The notes: a model not told the origin generated them from the sequence alone. A stretch of DNA of 64,000 nucleotides from Echiichthys vipera (GCA_963691815.1 OY829657.1:21674085-21738084), one strand, 5' to 3'; positions 39,201-51,759 are shown, counted from the first letter of the stretch. Numbers and translations: made by a program.

Positions 39201-41593
39201 GGAGGCCTCTCTGGGGTCGTCGTGAGGAAAGAGGATCCATCGGTCACATCTGAGTTTATCTGAGATGGAGATGGACTCCGTGGTGGACTGACCGCTGGGG
39301 AGGTTGTTTGGAGAGGATCGGGGCTGGGTGGACTGTCTGTCTCACACTGCTCAACAGGACTGGGTGCTTGAGTAGACACCTCTCCGTTTCCTGCGCTCAC
39401 CTCATCAGGGATCACACCATTATCACCAGAGATGTCCTGAATGTCTGATTCAGAGTTTTCCACCGGCTCTGGGTGAGAGTTAGTCTCCCTCTGAGACGGT
39501 GGGGTTGCAGTCGCCTGAGTGTGTGGGGTCACAGGGGAAGGAGGAGGTGTTGATGGAGGGGGTGCCACTTCAACTTGAGCTGCCTGTGGAGGCTCAGGGA
39601 CGGCGTCAGGTGGAGACACAGCCTCAGAAACTTGGGCTGCTGAGCTCTGGAGGCCTTGTGGCTGCACAAGGATTTCCAGAGGGGGTGAGGCCTGGGCAGC
39701 GGGTTCTGGAGGAGCCAATGCTTCAGCAGGTGGTACAACATCAGCCTGACTGTTTTCACCACTCTCTGGGACAGACACATTACTGGCAGATGGGGCTGGA
39801 TGGACATGTGCCCTGATGACAGTCGTTGGAGGGGAGCTGGGGTTGGAATCTAGGGCAAAGCAAACAATGTTGTCATTAAATCCATTTCGAATGAATATGA
39901 CTAAAGTTCCTGAGGGATGAGCTGACACGGTAATGATACAGTAATTCCGATCTCATTTACCGAGGCCTTCCAGACATCTTTCTGACAACAGAAAGGTCAC
40001 ACAGCAAGGAGAAATTGTTTTGCTTCAACTGTATAAATGAGCTTATAAAGCTCCACTTGCTCACCTGTGCAGTGGCTAAAATATGAACATTTATGCAAAC
40101 TTTTGTTTCCAAATGACTGCAATATACTATCCCGAGTCCAATTTACTGTGCTTCATCGTTAACACACTCAACCATGAAGTACAGTGCATGAAATAATAAT
40201 GGAAATATTAGAACAAAACACAAAGAACATTTAATAGACATTGTTTTGTTGTTGTTTTTTTGTTTTTGCGAAACTAAAATTGTGGTTTAACTGTTATACA
40301 TAATAACATTATGTGTTCCTTTAATATCTCACATGCTACTGAGATCATAGAGAACCTGAAAATTAATTTGAGGTATGCTTATATTTGCTTGTCAAAAGCG
40401 AAAAACTAAATTCCATTCTACCCTAAAATGCACAGTAATAGGTTCTTGATCTAAAGACTCACTGTTACTGCCTCTCAGAGCGTTGTATTCCGCTCTCATC
40501 TCAGCTGCTAAAGATGTCTGCTCACACGCCTCAAGTGCTTCGATAAACTGCTCCGGCCAGTTTTCTCGTCTCTTCAGAGAGTCGAGAAGAAGCACCATGG
40601 CGTCAAAGTTCCCATTAGTCTCTCTTTTTGCTTCTATGTTCTCCTACAATTAGAAGAAAAAAGCATAGGGGAAAAAACACATGAATTAAAGTAGATTCTC
40701 GTTAGTGACTGAAGTTTGATAATAAAGTTAATTGTACTGAACTGTCACACCTTACAATAACCAAATCTGAGTGTCCTCATTAAAAATATTTTTAAAACTT
40801 CCAGACTGATCTCTAAAATTCAACTACCGGACGGCAGCCACACTTCTGATCCGGTGATTATCAATAAGTCTTTTTCTGATTTCCACACCGCATTATATAC
40901 TATCTCTAGTCATAAAACGAAGCATCAATGGGCTCTTTTCTTTTAGATTCTATTTGATAATCAACTTGAATGGACTTTACTATGAGAGGAGCTGGTACTG
41001 GGGCCAGTAGGTAAGTCTTTAAAACACTCTTTTAATAAACTCCAGGTTCACTAACTACGTTGTTGGTGCTTTGTTTTATGTGTCAGGACTCTTCTTATGC
41101 TGCTGCAGAGGTTTGCTGTTATTCTGAGCAGTATTTGTGGTTAAAGACGCTGTTTTAATGCCTTTACCGTGCTGCCCGAGCTAATCAGTGTTAGCCACGT
41201 CCGGCTGTTAGCGACTCGCCCGTTTTCCTCAGGTAATAGTTGTTACATGGAAAAAACTGTCTTGATGGCTTATTTCGTGTATGTAAGTCCAGAAAAAGAC
41301 CATGGGACTATTTTGCACCGGAATTACACTTTAAGTGTAACCAGGTATCGTTTTGGCACTGGTATTGATAAATGTGGATACTAGTGCCAATACGTGATAT
41401 TAATCCAATATTATTCAAACAATCCCCGTTCCTAGTCCTACAGTAGGTACTTGTAGCTAATGAAACTTACCCTGTCGTGAGGAGTCAAGCAAGGCAGGTG
41501 GACCATTATTTCTCTCACTTTCACCCTGGTCACAATTGTCGGCATATTCCGCCGCAAGTATCCATTGTACAGCTTGTCACTGGCAAATGACAT
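36262..41593 (-). CDS. mavs: Mitochondrial antiviral-signalling protein (CARD, proline-rich linker, C-terminal membrane anchor)
   Basis: Adaptor that joins RIG-I/MDA5 CARDs to TBK1-IRF3 and NF-kB signalling on the outer mitochondrial membrane. Coding exons: 41593-41471, 40643-40463, 39849-39116, 36990-36262, totalling 588 aa. Residues 1 to about 95 form a CARD (MSFASDKLYNGYLRRNM, HLPCLTPHDR, NWPEQFIEALEACE). Residues 103-346 are proline/serine-rich and include PVQDT (318-322), a TRAF2/3-type site, and PxExxE motifs at 230-235, 266-271 and 336-341 that fit the TRAF6 consensus. The last exon has RLEIS (Leu414 to Ser417), matching the pLxIS motif that recruits IRF3. The tail TAAGVGACALLMAWRFKN is a hydrophobic anchor with basic end. 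The protein diverges fast outside the CARD and tail, so identity rests on domain order, these motifs and pank2 next door. Confidence 0.92.
37609..38705 (+). mobile_element. PIF/Harbinger-type DNA transposon relic with a transposase fragment
   Basis: Terminal inverted repeats: left ACACAGTGGCCCTCATTTAT, right end reading (reverse complement) ACACAGTGGGCCTCATTTAT. Inside, 37880-38040 encodes VVVAIDCTHVRLKAP, NDYAFINRKNYHSINVQVIC and NVAARG, the DDE_4 (Harbinger/HARBI1) transposase segment with the first catalytic Asp. The sequence diverges straight after NVAARG, before the second Asp, so the enzyme is truncated. The element lies in the mavs intron between exons 3 and 4. Confidence 0.8.
40925..41340. 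repeat. Second copy of the 57-kb palindromic repeat (spacer plus one arm)
   Basis: This stretch is the inverse complement of about 57140-56720. Shared phrases include GGCCAGTAGGTAAGTCTTTA, ATGCTGCTGCAGAGGTTTG and AGCTAATCAGTGTTAGCCAC. It lies in the mavs intron between coding exons 1 and 2, so the family is dispersed and not a local duplication. Confidence 0.75.
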
Positions 41594-41829
41594 CTGTGAA
41601 ATAAGAAAGTGGAAAAAGGACACAGAGTGTGTAAACACACTTTGTACATTGTAATTTGTACAGTGTAGTATTGCAAAAGGAAAGCTTCCACTTTCACTAT
41701 CCCTATTTCCCTATTTCATTTTACTACATGTTACATGTGAAAGTACCTAAAAACACATTAGTGGAACATCATTTTCACTGTCTGCAATGATCTCAGTCAG
41801 ACACACCTTTGAGGAAATTTTTAATGAAT

Positions 41830-41851
41830 GAAAGTGAAAGTGAAAGTGAAG
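41830..41851. promoter_or_regulatory. Tandem AAGTGA hexamers (IRF/ISRE-type element) in mavs intron 1
   Basis: The plus strand reads (GAAAGT)3GAAG, which is three perfect AAGTGA hexamers plus flanks and also satisfies the ISRE core GAAANNGAAA more than once. On the gene strand it reads as TTTCACTTTC repeats. It lies about 240 bp upstream of the mavs start codon, inside the intron between the proposed UTR exon and the first coding exon. AAGTGA hexamer arrays are known virus-inducible IRF-binding elements from interferon-beta work. Function here is inferred; it could be a chance hexanucleotide repeat. Confidence 0.55.
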
Positions 41852-42237
41852 ATCTGGCATGCTGCAGCTTTGGGGGAAAAGTAAAAGGTTCAGTATGAGA
41901 AACATTTAACAGCCACAAACGCTTTGTTCCTTTTTCAAGGGGAGGACAAAACTCTTTCATTTCAAGGTTGAAGTTTTCTTGAGTACAAAGAAGGTGATTA
42001 GTCAATGATTAATCACCTTCAGACTCCAGTTTAATATCCTAACTTCAAATGTGCAGCATGAACGTCTCAAATGTCTCACTACAAACACGCCCACACATTC
42101 ATTCCTCTGGCTTTTCAGGGTCAAAAAGCTTGAGCACACTTTTTTTTTGTATTGAATACACCTTAAAACCATCACTTTGTTTGTACCTAAACAGTCAGGT
42201 GAAGTAATCTGTTGTCAGGCTCAGTCAGGGGGAACGT

Positions 42238-42272
<35 letters not shown>

Positions 42273-42432
42273 ATTTATAATCTGTCACCACCGGCCACGT
42301 CAAACAGAGCAGTACGTTAAAGTTTAGTGTAAACGTGGGAGGCAGCAGCAGCGGCCTGGAAGAAATGTCAGGGGCAGAAACCAAAGAGCAAAGTCTTCCT
42401 CATTGTATCATTAGCCCTCAGAGGCCATGGTT

Positions 42433-42535
<103 letters not shown>

Positions 42536-43417
42536 CTGAGTGTCAGATAAAAAGGAATGTGGTAAGCTTGTATGTATTATTTTCAAGCATACATCTAAGT
42601 GTAAAGTGGTGAGAGACTGCAGATTAACAAGACAAGGACGGTGGTGTGTGAGAGGGGGGAAAGCACCTTGACACGAGGCTGAATTATGCAAAGCTGAGCC
42701 AAATGAATGACCTCTAAACTGGCAGGTCATCATGACAGTCCTTTTCTTGCCAGCCTCCTTGGCTTTCAAAGACGGCGGGTCAGATTTCATGCCGAACAGA
42801 TCGCAGGAAGCTTGGGAAATAACTCATCAAACAAGTTTTGGAGTAAAGCTTCTGACAAAACAAGTTGGGTAGAATTGCACACAAAAATATGGACAATGAA
42901 GCCTATACATACATATATATGTATGCCTGTAAATAACTTTCAAGCCTGTTTTGTGTAAAACAACTGACTAAGAAGGTTGGGATACATTATAAAGACTGCA
43001 CACAAACAACAAGAGGCTTATAACTGCCTATAAAATAGTAAAATATCTCGTTCAATATACTTTTCAAGCCTATTTTTATATTAAATAACTGACTGTGAAG
43101 GTTAGATTAATTAAAAAAGGCTGCACGCGAACAGCAAGGACAATAGAGACCTATAACTGACTATAATATATCAAACTAGCTTATAAAATGTACTTTCAAG
43201 CCTATTTTTGTATTTAATAACTGACTGTGAAGGTTATATACATTAAAAAAAAGGCTGCACAGGAACAGCAAGGACAGTAGACACTTATAATAGGACACAA
43301 TGTCACCACTGTTTCCTGAGTTGGCACTCTCTTATTTATCCAATGAAGCTTAATTAAGTGCAGTCAAGCACTTAATAAAGCTTCATTTACTGTCATGTCA
43401 AACGATATAAGGCTCAC

Positions 43418-43550
43418 CTTTCGTGTTTTGGTGCCTCGGCTGTTCGTGACTGCCTCTCCAAAGCTGTTCCTGCTCTCACAAATAAAACCTGCGCTGTCTT
43501 CCTTCACACACATCTGCGCAGCGGTTCCGGTTCTGTTCTCTAAGCCCATT
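43418..43550 (-). other. mavs: Probable mavs 5' first exon (UTR, with an in-frame upstream ATG)
   Basis: A consensus donor (CGAAAG|GTGAGC, exon end 43418) lies 1.8 kb upstream of the mavs start exon, which begins at an acceptor directly before its ATG. Joining the two places an ATG at 43549 in frame with the CARD start, with 44 intervening codons and no stop. An in-frame TGA lies 18 bp upstream of that ATG. Its context has C at -3 and G at +4, so initiation there would be weak; the downstream ATG aligns with the mammalian MAVS start. I therefore call this a UTR exon with a possible extended isoform. Confidence 0.55.
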
Positions 43551-43569
43551 GGACGATAGTGCCGTCAAT

Positions 43570-43625
43570 CAAAGGGCGGGCCAATAGGATTGAGGTCAGG
43601 CTGGAAAAAGAAGGCGGGGCGCGCT
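43570..43625 (-). promoter_or_regulatory. mavs: Probable mavs promoter: GC boxes and a CCAAT motif
   Basis: Just upstream of the proposed first exon are GGGCGGG (43574-43580), CCAAT (43581-43585) and a second GC box GGCGGGGCGCGC (about 43613-43624). The cluster sits in otherwise AT-rich sequence and ends the mavs gene side of the interval, which supports a promoter here. The start site is not determined. Confidence 0.5.
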
Positions 43626-43879
43626 TAATCTTGACCCTCACCGTGACTTTTTGCTGTGCTGTGCTGGGATGGCAGCGGAATTAGATTGGATCTAGACTTC
43701 TGGTTTACATCTGTCTCTAATCCTTGCTCCTAATCCGTTCACATGGACACAAACACACAGAGGGGAGGGGGCAATCTGTCCTGTTTATACACGGAACAGA
43801 AAATATAGGAGCATACAACCAATATATTACCACTGCACTTGTATTTCTTAATAGAAATGAAGCTGGTTTTCAATAACAG

Positions 43880-44350
43880 TAGTGTTGAAGTAAAATGGAG
43901 GTCCATTTCATATGACCTTTTACTTAAGATCAGAGATAAATATTGTACTTTCTGCTCCGCTACACATTACTTAATTTTATGCAAAATATAAATTAATACA
44001 TTCACAATTACATATAATTTCCAAGCACCTTAAAAAAACTTGACAAACAACTCTACTGTGCGATATTACCTCAGCCGCGTTTCTTATTTATCTGTATATT
44101 TTATCCTTATTTGTATATTTTATGTTATGTACAAATGTATACTATATATATATAGTATATATATATATATATATATTAATATTATTATTTATATATATAT
44201 ATAATATTAATTATAATAATACAATGCTATACTATTTTTTGAATAAAACTTTACCAAGTAAAATTATTATCTGTAAATTAACAAGTAACTACAGAAATAT
44301 AGTGGAGTGGAAGTATATAAAGTAAAGTGACAACACTCAAGTACCTCAAC
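43880..44350. repeat. Degenerate copy of the AAGTACTT-rich repeat with an AT-dinucleotide core
   Basis: TATTGTACTTTCTGCTCCGC and AGTGGAGTGGAAGTATATAA plus CACTCAAGTACCTC belong to the same family as the 5.5-kb repeat. An (AT)n-rich tract lies at about 44140-44215. Confidence 0.5.
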
Positions 44351-46689
44351 CTAAATGTCCTCCCCCACTGCTGATATTATTTGTGCTTTTATCATTCTGT
44401 TTAGATATTGATTTGAGTATGCAGCACAGATTTGAATGTACTAATCCACATTTAATCATGACGACTAATCTGCAGTGGCAGTATTTGTTTACGTATGTAT
44501 TTTTCCTCATTATTCAACACTTCTCCTTTTATATACAGTCAGCAGCGAACATACAACAACGTAAACACCTGTAAATTATTCTACAGTAGAAGACAGGGCT
44601 GAAAGACTCTGCAGAAATGAAGGAACTGCTTTAAGGCACCTATAAGTTCAGTTTATATTCTATCTTATTGGTGCATATTACCAAAAAAAATGAGCAGTTA
44701 GGCAGACTAAACAAAGTACTTCCAGTGAACCTGGGGTCACTGTGGCCCATCAGGATCTAGGTTCCCAGAGCAGCTTTGCTCAGTTGGTAATGATAATATT
44801 TGTGGCCCAAGTCTGTCGTTGTTGCTCTGCATTATATTATAAACTGTTTAAATCTGCTAAATTACTGAGCAGCTGTTTCCATAAATCTGAATCTGCCCAA
44901 AGTGTTGCAGCCATGAGTTTTTGTTGTTTCTGTAATGTCGCCATTTCCTTTGTTTCATAACTGTTTGTTTTATGTTCACAACAAGGAAAATATCGTTTAT
45001 GGAAAACCCTCTATGTGTTTTTTATTACTGTCACATTGTTGAAGCTTGATCATTGAAAATGTTCCAATGGAAACAAGATAAGATTTTATTGATACCATGC
45101 AGGGAAACGTGTGTAAGTTAGTGTGTAAAAGGGTAAAACAATAAGTGAGGCAGCAAACAGGCTTTCTATGAGTCCCGAGATCTGCTGAATATTAAAAACA
45201 TAAGAATCACCTGACTTTGAATTATGGCTAAAACACAAGTTTCTAGCAGAAAAACAGAGCATGACTGAAACCGTGGCCTGTGCTCATTGCTAAACAGAAG
45301 GTGGCGCCACTTCCTCACTCACTGAGGAGCCATCTGCTTTGGGCATGGATACACAGTTTGCATTTACAAAAACATTCCCTTTTACCATCCTGAATGACAT
45401 GAACATGCCTGCAATCGTCTGTATTAACAGGAGATCCTAATTTTGTGCGACAATTAACTTATTTAGTGCAAGAAGCAAGTTAACAGCATGAACAGGATCC
45501 CAGGGATCTGAATTACTGGAAGATTATGGGAAGGATAATGACATGAGGATGTTAGGATGTTAGTTTATTATATCGCAGGTCTTTTAAACGAGGAGTAAAT
45601 TAGTTCGAGTACAATGCTTGAATGAAGAATTTCAAATCTATTGACTGATCTATTTATTTTGTTCGTTTTATATTCTGCAAATGTGTCTACAAACACTTAA
45701 TATTTGATTGCATTACTCATATTAAACGCATTGCCTCAAGTAAAAATCTCCCAAAGTGCCTTGGGACATCACAAACTGACATAAAAAATGAGATCACTGT
45801 GGTTGCTCTGCAGCTGTCAGTCAACCCATGTGGGTGGGAGGCCTGCTACTCTGTGACATCTCCCTCTGTGCATTTATTTTTGCTCTCTCTGCTTCTTTTT
45901 CTTTATATTTGCTATTCAGCTTATATTTAAGAACACATGAGCTGTAAATGTAAAGCACGTCACTGCCAGAGTGTCAGAAGAGACAGTGGGTGTTGAGAAA
46001 AGCAAATGTCAACTGGATAGAGGTTGAACCACTATAGAGTAGGAAAATGTGTCGTTGTAATGATGAGAGTGGACAGTTCATGGGTTGGAGTATTTTCGCT
46101 TATTTTGTCCGTCAGTGATTAAAAACATCTAAAAAAGGAGCTGAATCACCTTTCGGACTCTGACACAGTAATCCAGAGTAAACAGGACACTAAACAACAC
46201 TAAACCATCCTTTAATCTCTCCGTGCAGCTCAGAACAAATGCTAAAAATATACGAGTTTGACTCAAGTCTGCTTCAAACCTTTCAGATCTTACAGGACAT
46301 TCCTTCCTTTTGCAAGACGAGGGACACAAATAAAGCCGAGAGCCTGAGGCAGCATTGACTATCCATCACGGTTGAGTGGGGAGAAAAAACACCATGTACA
46401 TCTCAATAAAAGAGCAGGACGGCACTCTTTTCAGAGGCCTTTAGCCCCAAAACTACAGCACACTGGTAAGAAAAACTGACCTGAACTTAGCAGAAAGTAC
46501 TTAGTGCAGAAAAATGTCCCCTGTGACTGTTACTATCATATATGATATTACATTAGACATTAGATTATTGCTCATGAACGGATGTTGAAGTAGGATTTTA
46601 CTGTTGTAGTTAGATGAGGTGGAGCTTGATCTAAGCTATTTACTAATGATTATTTTCATTATGGATTAACCTGATAACTATTTTCTCCA

Positions 46690-47195
46690 TTAGAGGGATA
46701 GTTCTGATATTTTGAAGTGGGGTCAAATGAGGTACTTATCCACAGACAGTGTAATACAAGTGAAGCCTTACGCTCTCGTCAGAGCCACCAGACTCCATTG
46801 ACAAAACAGTCATTTAACCTCACAGAACACAGGAGTTGTTGTTCTGCTGCTGCCTTGAGCTGTTGGTTAGTTTCTGTTATTGTGTTGATTATTGTGATTT
46901 AAAGGTTTAGGGACTAACAAAACTTACTAACAAAATGACTTTATTTGTCAATGGAGTCTGGTGGCTTTGATGAGAGCACAGATAACAGCTTTAGTTCCTG
47001 CTGCATAAACTTAAACAGGGCTGTTTGATCGCAAGGTAAAGCTGCGAAAATATTCTAAATATAGCGTACACTTAAACTGATATTGATTTTGACGTGCTAA
47101 TGTAATCTAATGTAATCTAGTTTAAGTAATACACTGACTATGGTTAAGTACCTCATACATCCCCACTTCAAAAAAGCCAAACTATCCCTTTAACC
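46690..47195. mobile_element. Foldback TIR element (~500 bp)
   Basis: The left end GAGGGATAGTTCTGATATTT continues TTGAAGTGGGGT...GAGGTACTTATCCA. The right end, reverse-complemented, reads AAGGGATAGTTTGGCTTTTT then TGAAGTGGGGAT...GAGGTACTTAACCA. The inverted repeats run about 65 bp. A second internal inverted pair surrounds CAATGGAGTCTGGTGGCT-like sequence. No coding capacity. Confidence 0.75.
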
Positions 47196-48734
47196 GATTG
47201 ATTGTTTGGTTGGTAAACAATTCTGAAAATAATGAGAAATGCTGTCACAATTACCCAGAAACCAAAGTGACACCTTATGTTTGTGTTTGTCCAGACATCA
47301 GAACAAAATACATTAAAAATGAATTAAGCACAAAATCTTGAGAAGCTGGAAATATGAAATGTTTTTGCATGAAAAATGACTTGAAGGCACTGTACTTGAT
47401 ATTCAGAACACATTAGAAGCAATCATCCACTTGTATACACTGTTGAGCAGTCTAATTTACAACAAATCAGCATATTTTATAACCTCTGCATAAGTTTTGT
47501 GAGCAAAAATCTTAATTTGTAAAGTTATCAGATATTTTTACTGGAGTTAAAAGTAAAACAATCAAGTGGTGGTGGAGAAGAAGCAAAGTGACATGAAAGA
47601 TAATGCTTAAATTAGGTATCTTATATTTGTTTGTAAGTAGCTACTTGAGTAAATGTACTTCATTTTTTTTAGCTCTTATACAACCCAACTTATGTGTACT
47701 TGAGCTTGCAAGATCAAAACGGGTGATTTCCTACAGCATGTGAAGTCGTGTCAGCCGTCAGATCACACCTCGCTTTATGCTTTTTTTCCCCTCTGCTGAT
47801 CGAACCTGACTGCTTTTTTCATTTTGTGTGAGTTCAGATCTCGGCTAAAGGTCATCATTTCACTCTTAACCCACATATGAAGAAGCTCGCTGGCTGTGTG
47901 AATGATGAATGAGATGGCTTTCGTTGATGTATTGAACAACGTGCACACTAAAGGAAGCCCTTCCTCCTCTGTAAAGAGTACATGTAGAGATGTATGAAAT
48001 GCGGCCTTATCCCCCAAAGGCAGTTTCATTTCTTTTATGCCAGCATCATGTTAAAATAGCCAAGTGAACCAAGAACTGTGGCTGGACCCCACAGCGTTAC
48101 ATAACAGGCTTCATTACTGCTTCTGAGATGCTGTAATAACGGATATTATCACTTAATGGGCCTCTGAGAACATTTAACATATCGTAAGATTGTTCCGACT
48201 ACCCTTTGTGTGATGGTGGGGGATGTAGCTTTATCTTTCAGTGAGATGAGGAATCAGCAACGACATCGTTTCAGATCACTTATGAGAAAGGTGTCTTGGC
48301 CTTGACCCACATTCTCTGCTGAGTGCATAAAGGTTGTGTCTGCCTGAAGTGTAAAGTGCCGATGATCTGGATCCTGGTCACAAATGCACTATAACGCCAT
48401 CAGGGTTAAAGGTTAGATCCCTACTGGGGTTTAACATCAATAAAGACAGCAAATAGCAGTTGAGAAAAGTAAAAGAAAATACTTGAGTCATGAACACTAT
48501 ATGCAGGGAATTGACTGTTTATGGCAAAGGATGTGGATTCTGCTGGATATCTAATGCCCTTTAATAGAGATGCATTCAATCTTTACAAAGCAGGTCCAGG
48601 GGCTTTATAAATACTGTCAAAACAATATATCAAAATGCTCAATCCACAGAGAAATGCACACAGCCCGTATACAGAAACCTTTGAACTTCTGCACAGTTCT
48701 GATGTCACAACTCAACGTTTTCTGATCAACGGGT

Positions 48735-49095
48735 TCGAAGGATATCGTACAAAAAGTAATGCACAAAAATGTTTATGATATCTTCCGAAATATGACGTTC
48801 TACAGTATTTAATGCCCGAAGCGGTGCCTGGAAGTTGATCACAATGGTTATGTTTTGTTATGTTTAGGAAACAAAACGACTTGGTTCGGATTAGAAAAAA
48901 AGGTCATGGTTAGACTTCGTACTACCGGGACACGAATACCAGTCCACTGGGTGAAAGTCCTGTGTTCTGGGACCCATCCAACACCCCAACCTTCCTCCTT
49001 ATGCAGAGAACAGCGCTCTTATACTACGTCATCTCATTTTAACACGTTGAATACACACAAATTGTAGTATATTACTTTTCGTACAATATCATACA
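48735..49095. mobile_element. Candidate small TIR element
   Basis: Left GGATATCGTACAAAAAGTAA and right (reverse complement) GATATTGTACGAAAAGTAAT are similar inverted ends about 350 bp apart. The interior includes a phrase (GGTGAAAGTCCTGTGTTCTG) that I associate with dispersed fish repeats. No ORF of note. Confidence 0.5.
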
Positions 49096-50689
49096 AAATT
49101 GGAATGAGACCAGCCTGCACAACTACACTATAAATAGGTAGAAAGTGATGCTAAAGTGCCGTTACAGTCATTCCCAGGCTGCAGTGACGGTGCAGAGAAG
49201 CTGAGAGCACAGATGCAGAAGCCCCCTGGGCTTTTTCAGGATGGGTTCTTAAAGAGACACACGCTAGAACAGAGCGTCTCAGACAGACGGTATGAAAAAA
49301 AGAACGTGTTTTTTTAACATTAAAGCATGTAAACGTGTTCTGGAAGAAATCCGCACTACAAGAACAACCCTGAAAATGAGCAGAATACGTAAAAAAAAAA
49401 GCTGTGCAGACATGAATATGATTGGCTTCCCAGCTGATGATTGTACACAGAAGCATGAAAGAAACAGCTTATCCTGAGAAGCTAATGCATCACATGCTTC
49501 ACAGAAAAATGATGCTTACATTTTAATGCAACAACAGTCCGAAATACATTTAACACTCTATAAAAACACACTATTCTGCTTTATAGGTGATTTTTCTTTT
49601 GACATTTATTGAAATGATAAATTGAATTGAATTGATTTCCACTTGAGGTAACAGTACCTGTTTCTAAAAAGTGCAATATAAATACAAACATGGAATATGC
49701 TATTGGGCTAACCAGGACCAGACTAACCATGACTCTGTAACGTCAGTAAAGTTCTGGTGAATAGAAGAAGACTTACCTGTCTCCTGCTCTGCAGAGAGGC
49801 ACATTGGATTCATAATCAAACACAGCGGGACTAAATGATGAACTGAATCTGTGATGCATGCTGTACTTTTTTTTCTGTACATGTTATATTTGTAACTTTA
49901 AAAGGTCTCTGTATTCTTTTGTAAGGTGTGATTGTGGGTTGTGGGGCGTGGCACTTGGACACTGACAACGATAATTCCCACTTGTGGATTCATCAGCCAA
50001 TAGATTTGAAATCCTGTTCAACCAATTATCCAGTGAGAATTGCTCACCTGTTGTAGGTTGACTATAAATGCGGTTGCCTTGTCTTTGTTCTGTTAGACTC
50101 TGATGAAGACACAGCGATGGCAAAACGTTTGTTTGCTGTTTGGTGTTCTCCAACCTCTGACCAACGATGGAGTCAAACCTTCCAGAATAGAAACACTTGC
50201 GGCACGACACGATTTGCCGCATGGTTGTTTTGTCTATTTGCACTATTTACATATATATTTATATAATATACAGTCCACTGCACATACAATGCATGTTGCT
50301 GACTGTGTTGGAAGCTGCTTTTCCCACATTTCTTCTTTATGTTTTATTTTGAATTATTCTAATTTTAAATCTTCTTAGTTTAGTTATGACAGGCTTAGCT
50401 CCAGTTGCAGAGCAAGTTCTCGTTTTTGTAATCCGGGCATTAATATTAACCGTTACCTCTTAAGAAAATAGATGTAACTGTGAACAAGGGAAACGCAATT
50501 AACAACAACAACGTCTAGAGTAAAATGAGGATTTATAATCAGGTTTATGAGACTTTGCAGTGTAGATCTCGCTTGAGAATCCTGCCTCATTAGTATGATA
50601 ATGTCCCCAGCATACAGACTTTAATTAGAATGAAAACAAGCTTTGTGTTTTGGAGCTGAGCGTAGAAGTAAATCAATCAGCTAAACAAA

Positions 50690-50990
50690 GGAGGTTCTGG
50701 TGAACTTTACTTCCACACAAAGCATTGAATGTAAAAAGGTGGTTACTGGAGACCAGAGTCTGTCAGGTCCTTTAAAAAAATGTTTTCAAAGATTAAATTA
50801 TGAGCTAGTGAAGCTGTTTTTACCCTCTGAGCTGCTGCCAGACGACACAAGATGTGCCCCAACACTCACCCTTTTTAAAAGCAGGCTAAGAACTTTAATT
50901 AGGTTTTACCCTGTTTATAGGAGCGTTTTCTGTCTGTTGCGGTGTGATCAGGGCTGTGTGTACATATTTTATCATTATTAAATGTATTTC
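50690..50990 (+). mobile_element. Possible LINE C-terminal coding fragment
   Basis: The plus-strand frame encodes ELLPDDTRCAPTLTLFKSRL followed by RTLIRF, a pattern like the LPxxxRxxxSLxxFKSRLKT end of non-LTR retrotransposon proteins. No adjacent reverse transcriptase motif is readable. The family cannot be determined. Confidence 0.4.
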
Positions 50991-51759
50991 TATGGTTAAT
51001 TTAAACTATACGTGGGGTTTTTGTATTTGCTGTGTATAAGTGTTAGGTATCTATATGCTGTTTTTTCTGTAAAGATAGGAGGAGATAAGATATGCCTGTA
51101 TTGATCCCCAACAATAATTTGTTTGTTGCAGCAGAACAATAGAACCAACAGAAATACATACAGATAGAAAGCAACAGATTAACAACAAGAGGTGCATACA
51201 CTCTAAAATATAATACAAGAGTATTAGTATTTAGACACAAAATGACAGTAAAGTGAGTGGTGTCAATATGGAAACAGTGTAGGGGAGACAGGGATGGTTG
51301 TACCATTTTTGACAATTCTGTATGTATCTTCGAGCTCTTTTAAGTCAGTGTCTTCAAATTATCATAGTTACATGTGTGTGTTATTAAATCTTGTAGCTGA
51401 AACCTCTGCATCACAAACCGAAAATGCACAGTTTAGTCTCAAATGCAAGGAGTGAAATATTAGAATTCACCACTGAAAGCTTTTTTATTAAAAAATTAAC
51501 ATCATTAGTATATGCCTAGCATGTGCTAGGCAACAGAACGCTTTAAAATGGGCACCAGCTTCACCAACTGAACATTACTTACATTACAGTCCATAAATGA
51601 CAGTTCAAATCAAGTAGTGGAAGTGTTTGTTGCATGTACAGTTAATATAAATGTGTATTTATCAACAACAACAACAACAAAATCTGAAATAAGACTATTT
51701 CAATTCTACACATTTATTTGGAGACTGAAAGCAACAATATAACACAGTATTATAATTTA

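Noticed and set aside
39499..39816. Alternative-frame ORFs over mavs exon 3
   Set aside because: Opposite or shifted frames of the proline-rich coding exon with no other support.
50096..50126. Hammerhead-ribozyme-like CTGATGA...AAAAC motif
   Set aside because: The required GAAA is mutated (CAAAAC) and I could not draw a paired stem II; more likely the end of a dispersed repeat.
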